From Macrosoma leucophasiata (taxonomy: Eukaryota; Arthropoda; Insecta; Lepidoptera; Hedylidae), in assembly GCA_036365455.1 (NCBI GenBank), contig JAWQUS010000001.1:22981001-23045000 (forward strand): a stretch of 64,000 bases of DNA, read 5' to 3'. The notes under the pieces are model-generated. The model worked only from the letters and a program-made list of their open reading frames with translations, did no database searches and was not told the origin of the DNA. This document shows, piece by piece, positions 23,001 through 30,975 of this stretch (positions are counted from its first letter, which is position 1; each line of letters opens with the position of its first letter). A program made the translations under genes and the position numbers.

Positions 23001-26000
23001 AAATGTAAATAACTTTTATATTTTTAATTATCCGATTGAAACAACATATGTAATAGGAAAGATATTTATTTTATTTACGTTTACAACCTTAATTTTAAGA
23101 TAAATGATTAAGAATAGTTGACAATCAACAATTTAGTAAATATTTAAGAAGAAGTAACCTATATGGCCCTTCTGAGATCAAAGTATATATTTTTTAACTT
23201 AATATTAAATTCAGTCACTATTTTCTTTGTTTTTATAGTATTTAGGACAAATTACTGCTTGGTGATCAGGACAAATCCATTTATTGCAAGTTTAGTACTA
23301 TTTATTTGCTGACCGATTTCGGGCTCTCGGGCAGAGTGCACATCGATCGACGCGCCCTATCTTCAGAGTCACATTGTGTTGAGAGTCTCGGGGTTCTTGA
23401 GCTATATTGTCCAAAAGTGCTTCTATCCTAAATGTGAGCTGTCAGGGAAGTGTTTCAATGGATTCCCGGCGATTCAAAAGCGGTTTCATCAAATTGAAGG
23501 ACATACAAAAATCTGTAATGAGACATAAATTTTGTACATTAACAATTTCACAATATGTTTACAATTGTTTTATATTATTTCGCATTAACACATGCTTGTG
23601 AAATATATTTTATTTTAAAGTAAAATGGAAAGAAAAATTTGACTTCAGGCGAGACTCGAACTCGCGGCCTACTGGGAATCTAGTCCAGCCGCTCTTCCAA
23701 TTGAGCTACTGAAGTCCTGCCCGATTTGTCGAATCTTTCCTTCACATCTATTGCATCGCTTTATGGTAGCAGCAGCGCCATCTATTGCCAACTATGCTAG
23801 TTAGGCAACCGATACATCTAATCGATATACCGTAATATGAATACATTATTTATAAGTTTAGAACATTGTTATAGCCGTACATATCGATAATACACGAAAA
23901 GATACGTACCTGAATTTGGTACATCGATACACGCGTGGACTACTTTAGTAGGCCCACGCTTTTTGGCCCTAACCCGACTTCGCTCGCGTGTGTAGATGAT
24001 GCGAGCGGGGTGCAGTGAGATATATACCAGGCGAGGCTCATCTGGAATCACTAGGATCTAGAGCGCTAAACCAAAAAAGTTGTCGCAAAAAATGTTACCC
24101 TGGTCTACAGGTCGCGCCACGTAAAAAGAACGCTGGAAGAAAGTAGAAGGGATGTGTTCGCGCATCGATACACTCGCGCACGAAAGTACTAGCCCTATTG
24201 GTTTATTTTTGATCTAGCTTTCGCTTGCGGTCTCGTGTATTGGTAGGCAGATCGAAAACGCCGCACCTCATACTACTGCGCAGCTCGACCGCCGGCGTTC
24301 TTTTTACCTGGCGCGACCTATACCATAGTAGTCCGCGCGTGTACTCTAGTGTCGATATCTGATACCGATACGCAGTTGCCTGTGTGTGCCGCAGGTGGCG
24401 ACGACGCGGCCGCCTTCCGCGGCATGGAGATGCACGCGCTGTCGTCGGCCGCCAAGCCCGTGAGCGGCTGGCTGGCGCGGGACGCCATACAGAACTGCCG
24501 GGAGGCTTGCGGGGGACACGGGTATCTTAAAGGTAGTCCTATATTATTTCGCATTAACACATGCTTGTGAAATATATTTTATTTTTAAAGAAAAATGGAA
24601 AGAAAAATTTGACTTCAGGCGAGACTCGAACTCGCGGCCTACTGGGAATCTAGTCCAGCCGCTCTTCCAATTGAGCTACTGAAGTCCTGCCCGATTTGTC
24701 GAATCTTTCCTTCACATTTGTTGCATTGCTTTATGGTAGCAGCAGCGCCATCTATTGCCAACTATGCTAGTTAGGCAACCGATATAATAGACTTTTCAGT
24801 TTATTGAATATCGTAAAGAAGTCGCTTTTACCCTTAATAATTGTTTTTTTATATTATTTCGCATTAACACATGCTTGTGAAATATATTTTATTTTTAAAG
24901 AAAAATGGAAAGAAAATTTTTTTTGGATGGACTAGTTTCCCAGTAGGCCGCGAGTTTGAGTCTCGCCTGAAGTCAAATTTTTCTTTCCATTTTTCTTTAA
25001 AAATAAAATATCTTAAAGGTAAAACGATATTTTTATTTTTATGTATCGGAAGTGGCAAACGAGCATGCGGTTCACGTTGATTTTAAGTGATGATCGCAGC
25101 CTATAGACACCAACACGCAGACCGAGGTCAAAATGCAGATGCGTCATCACTCCCGAGGCCTAAGGTGTTAGGCCTCTGTGCCGTAAATTACAGAGCCGTA
25201 CATTACCGTACATTACTTGACCGGAACACGATAGTGCTGAACTCTACCATTTAGCGGCAAGTATATTAGGTAATGCGGTAGTGCCTACACCCGCGAGCTC
25301 CGTCACTGGAGCTCTACCACCAGTAAAAATTCCCATATTTCCAATTTTTATTCACGCCTACAGTGGACCAGTGAATGACAAAGACTGCCTCATATTCTTT
25401 TGTTTAGTCTTACAGTTTGTAAAAGAGAGTATGGAACATTCTGTTGAGACCTACTTTAATTATTAAGTATTTTATTTAAATTTTTGAGTTTGAGTTTGAC
25501 TACTTCGGGAATTACTGGTTAAACTAAGAGGGCTGATATTGAATTTTCTCCAATTTTTTTTTTTGAATTTTTGAATTTGAACGATGAAAATACCCACTGT
25601 CCCTTGTTTTAAAGCCATCACGCTTACTTATTATCCTCTCCTTTTTCAGCCGCAGCTATAGGCGAGCTCCGCAACGACAACGACGCGAACTGCACGTACG
25701 AGGGCGAGAACAGCCTGCTGCTGCAGCAGACCAGCAACTGGCTGCTGACGGTGTGGCCCAAACGCAACAACTTGGAGAAGAACTTCGCGCCCCTGGGATC
25801 CCTGGCCTTCTTGAACGACGCCGATAATACTCTGAAGACTAAATGCCAGTGGAACACGGCGGAGGACTTTATGGTGCCGGCTAGTGAGTATATATTTTAG
25901 TTCTTCTGGGAATATTGGTATATCGAAGTTCGAGGGCGTAGGCAACACCGTATCATCTAATCTAGTTTTACTGTCCGGCCGTTTAACGGATAGTGAGCCA

Positions 26001-29000
26001 ATTACCAACCGGCAACCGGATAGTAAAATAAATTAAAATCGAACTATTTAACACATGGAAAATCATACCACAATCAGTTATGAACACCGTTTATTTTAAT
26101 AATATCAAAAGCTTTTGTTTGATTAAAACTCAAGTGGAAAAACTCAAAGTAAACTCAAGTACTCAAAGTGGAAAATCGTGGTGAAAGAATACCTAACTTT
26201 TTGCATTTGTAAGTTATTTAAAAAACAATTACTGGTGGTAGTGCTCCAGTGACGGAGCTCGCGGGCGTAGGCACCACCGCATTACCTAATATACTTGCCG
26301 CTAAATGGTAGTGTTCAGCACTATCGTGTTCCGGTCAGGTGGTAATATACGTCCCGGTAATTTCTGGCACAGAGGCATAACACCTTAGGCCTCAGGAGTG
26401 GCAACGCTTACCTCTGGTCATTGTTTGGGTGTCTATAGGGCTGCAGTCATCACTTAACATCAATGTGAAGTGCACGCTTGTTTGGCACTACCATTACATA
26501 AAAAAGAAATCCTAACCACACCAGTTTTTGAAAATAAAATAGCCTTTCGCTGTAAACGCTACTGCTTTCTAAAGGCTGCTACGATCGCGTCATGTAATGC
26601 AATATGGGGCCGTATATCCAGTTGCCGGATATCCGGCGATCCGGCCTCATAGTTTACCGAATATCCGGTATCCGGCCAAACCACTGTCAGTTTTCATCAG
26701 TTTCATATCTAGTGCAGAACACTACCATTTAGCGGTAAATATATTATATAATGCGGCTGTGGAACTCTACTCCTAGTTGACACTATAGACAGATCAATAA
26801 TTTTCCAATATATTTTATATAAAGAAAATGGAAAGAAAAATTAGACTTCAGGCGAGACTCGAACTCGCGGCCTACTGAGAATCTAGTCCAGCCGCTCTTC
26901 CAATTGAGCTACTGAAGTCCTGCCCGATTTGTTAAATCTTTCCTTCATATTTATTGCCTTGCTTTATGGTAGCAGCAGCGCCATCTATTGCCAACTATGC
27001 TAGTTAGGCAACCGATATAATAGACTTTTCAGTTTATTGAATATCGTAAAGAAGTCGCTTTTACCCTTAATAATTGTTTTTCTTTAAATAAAATATATTT
27101 CACAAGCATGTGTTAATGCGAAATAATATAAAAACAATTTTCGGATAATAAATCTATTTTGCAGATTTGCTACAAGCCTACAAATGGTTGACCGCGTACA
27201 CACTAAAGATGACGTACGAAAAAGTAGCCAATTTGAAGAGCCAAGGCAAAAACAACGTGCAAGCCAAGAACGACTCGCAGTCGTACAACGCTGTATCATT
27301 GTCTGTTATTTATGGAGAGGTTGGTATAAAACTGTTTAGTAAATTTTATTTTAATACTGACGGAAAAAAACTTAAACTTAACTTTACGCCTGTAATCCCT
27401 GAAGGGGTAGGCAGAGGTAAATGCATGCATACATGCAAACACCCACGATTCGCCGGTTACGTTTTGGCCCATGTAACAGGTGGCGGGCGACTCCGAGGGA
27501 AATGGGTAACTGGGAAACATCCAGAAAATTGAAAAATACCAATTGAACCTTATACACCGTTATCTCTGGTAGCCCCAGACCTGGGCATCAAACCCACACG
27601 ATCTGAAAAAGGGAGGGGGGGGGGGGGCAATAGCTGGATGAGTGGCAATCTTTGGGGTGGCCTTTTTCCAGCAGTGGACGTCTTTCGGCGATAAGAATTA
27701 TCTGATAAGAAAAATTAAAAAAAGTAAAAGACGCTCTTTTAAGTCTAGGGGCTTCGACGGGCTTCGGTATCTTAGTGGTAAAGGCGGCTGAGCTAGTTGT
27801 ACGGAGGTCGCAGTTTCAATCTCCGCCCAAAATATTTTTTTTCTAAAAACGTAACTTCACGCCTGTAATCCCCGAAGGGGTAGGCAGAGGGAAAATGCAT
27901 GCATTCAAGCATACATGCAAACACTTACGATTCGCCGGTTACGTTTTGGCCCATGTATCAGATGGCGAGCCCGTTGACATCGCCGGGCACATTACCAAAC
28001 TTCGAGGTACTGGGAAATTTCCGAAGAAAATGGAAAAAATACCAATAGAACCAGAGATAAAGGAAGGGTGTAACGATTATCCCCGACAACCCCCTATTCG
28101 GGAATCGAACCCAGGACCTCAGCGTAGTAGTAGTGCCCTACTACCACTATCGTGGCAGGTTGATTTTTTTTTCTTTTCATCATTACTCTAATTTCTGCAA
28201 AGAAAAATAAAATGTTACACCAATTTTCATAACATAAACTGTAAATTCAATATTGAATGCAACATTAATTTTATGAGTTTTCAAAAAATGTATATTGTTT
28301 GTATATATTTATCTTTCCACAGAACTACATATTGAATCATTTCTACAAATCGGCCATGGAGTTCGACGATGAACCGTGCAAGAAGGTGCTACTCAAATTG
28401 GTCGCGTTATATGGCTCCTTCTTGCTGGAAAAGCATTTGGCAACATTGTATATTGTAAGTATTTTATAGCACTTACTCCAACGCTGTTATGCGGAAGCGG
28501 GAGCTGGGTTTTTATGAAATGGAAGTGGCAAATAAGCGTGCAGTTTACATTGATGTTAAGTGATGACTGCAGTCTATAGACACTTACACAAACACCAAGG
28601 ACAAAATGCAGATGGTGAAGGTGTTAAGTCTCTGTTCCGGAAATACAGGGCAGTACATTACCACCTGATCGGAACACGATAGTGCTGAACACTACCATAT
28701 ACTGGCAAGTTTATTAGGTAAACTGCCTCAGTAGCGTAGTGGTAGCAGGCCACTACTATTACGCTGGAGGTCCTGGGTTCGATTCCCGGGTCGGGGACTA
28801 TCAGAGATAACGGTTTAAAATCCTTTATCTATTCTATTGGGATTTTTCCATTTTCTGGAAGTTTCCCAGTACCCCGGAGTTTGGTAATGTGCCCGGAGAT
28901 GGCAACAGGTTCGCCACCTGTTACATGGGCCAAAGCGTAACCGGCGAGTCGTGGGTGTTTGCATGTATGATTGAATGCATGCATTTTACCTCTGCCTACC

Positions 29001-30918
29001 CCTTCGGGGATTACAGGCGTGAAGTTACGTTTTTTTTTATTAGGTAATGCGGCGAGCTCCGTCACTGGAGCTCACCAGTAGAAATAGGTATTGTTGCAGT
29101 AAAACTAGAACTCTGTACCTAAAACCTATGTATTTATAACTGTAACTTCAAAAACGTAACTTCACGCCTGTAATCCCCGAAGGGGTAGGCAGAGGTAAAT
29201 GCATGCTTTCAATCATACATGCAAACACTCACGACTCGCCGGTTACGTTTTGGCCCATGTAACAGGTGGCGAACCTGTTGCTATCTCCGGGCACATTACC
29301 AAACTCCGGGGTACTGGGAAACTTCCAGAAAATGGAAAAATCCCAATAGAAGCAGAGATAAAGGATTTTAAACCGTTATCTCCATATATCCCCCGACCCG
29401 GGAATCGAACCCAGGACCTCCAGCGCAATAGTAGTGGCCTGCTACCACTACGCTACTGAGGCAGTTAAGTTTACAAGTTTATAACTGTGATAAACAATAA
29501 ATGATTTGTATTTTAATTTAAAGAAAAATGGAAAGAAAAAATTGACCGCAGGCGAGACTCGAACTCGCGGCCACTGGGAATCTAGTCCAGCCAATTATTA
29601 AGGGTAAAAGCGACTTCTTTACGATATTCAATAAACTGCAAAGTCTATTATATCGGTTGCCTAACTAGCATAGTTGGCAATAGATGCGCTGCTGCCACCA
29701 TAACGCAATGTAATAAATGTGAAGGAAAGATTTGACAAATCGGGCAGGACTTCGGTAGCTCAGTTGGAAGAGCGGCTGGATTAGATTCCCAGTGGCCGCG
29801 AGTTCGAGTCCCGCCCGAAGTCAAATCTTCCTTTCCATTTTTCTTTAAATAAAAATATATATTTCACAAGCATGCGTCGATGCGAAATAATATAAAACAA
29901 CAAATGATTTGAATTGAATATTCGTGTCGAACAGGGCGGCTACCTGTCGGGCGAGCAAGGTCTTCTCGTGCGCGACGCGGTGTTGCGGCTGTGCGCGGCG
30001 GTGGCGGGCGACGCGCCGGCGCTGGCCGACACGCTGGCGCCGCCCGACTTCTGCCTCAACTCCGTGCTCGGCATGTCCGACGGAGAGGTGACGATGCCCA
30101 CCCTTGATACATCCCACCTTTTTTTTTTTTAATGTAATGGAAGTGGTAAACAAGCTTGCAGTTGGAGTTTTGGCCGGAACCTTGAAAGAGGCATATGGTG
30201 CTCTTATTTTATTTAATTTTCTTGGTGTATTTTTAAGTTATATTGAATAAAGTTGGTGGCATTTTGTTTGATATCGGTTTATTACGGTGCCCGTGTATAG
30301 TGAAATAGAATAACAGTGCGAAAACACAACCTTTCAGTTTGCCTCCAAAACTTCATTGTAAATGTTCTGGTAAAGTAGCCATCGCTTTACTCGAATAACT
30401 GACTGTAACTCACTTGACTGACAAATTATTCTTCATGACTATATTATACTTACTTTTACGCTGCTTAAATAAATACGAAATATCGTTTTACTTTACACTG
30501 GCAATATGCGTAATAACGATGCCAAAATAACAAAAAAAGAAAAAAAAAAAGGAGTCACTCATGAAAAAGTGTAACGCCCGGTGACGTAACGATGAGTCAC
30601 CGAACGAGAGAGAGGCCTGCCGGACCGGCGAATGCCTCTCTACCGAGAAAAAGACGTTGTCACGTAAAATCTTCGCCCGTAAAACCGACTTTACAGGCAA
30701 CCAGTTTTTTTTTATGTAATCGAAGTGGTAAACAAGCTTGCAGTTCACGTTGATGTTAAGTGATGACTGCAGCCTATAGACACCTACACCGGAGAATCTA
30801 TACAAATAAATAAAATTGGAGTCTGTATGTAATATTAAAATAGTCGCTTTTTACTCAATGCATATATATGTTTACATGGTACAAAACATTTTTTTGTACA
30901 ATTTTTGTCTGTCTGTCC

Positions 30919-30975
<57 letters not shown>

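Noticed and set aside
24610..24690. Functional tRNA gene on the minus strand (and equivalents near 15,200, 16,990, 23,650, 26,860, 29,770)
   Set aside because: The same tRNA-like domain recurs at a fixed place within Rep-C together with its flanks, and its anticodon stem is imperfect; it belongs to the repeat.
30906..30972. CRISPR-like array in the (TCTG)n block
   Set aside because: It is a tetranucleotide microsatellite without spacers, inside Rep-H.
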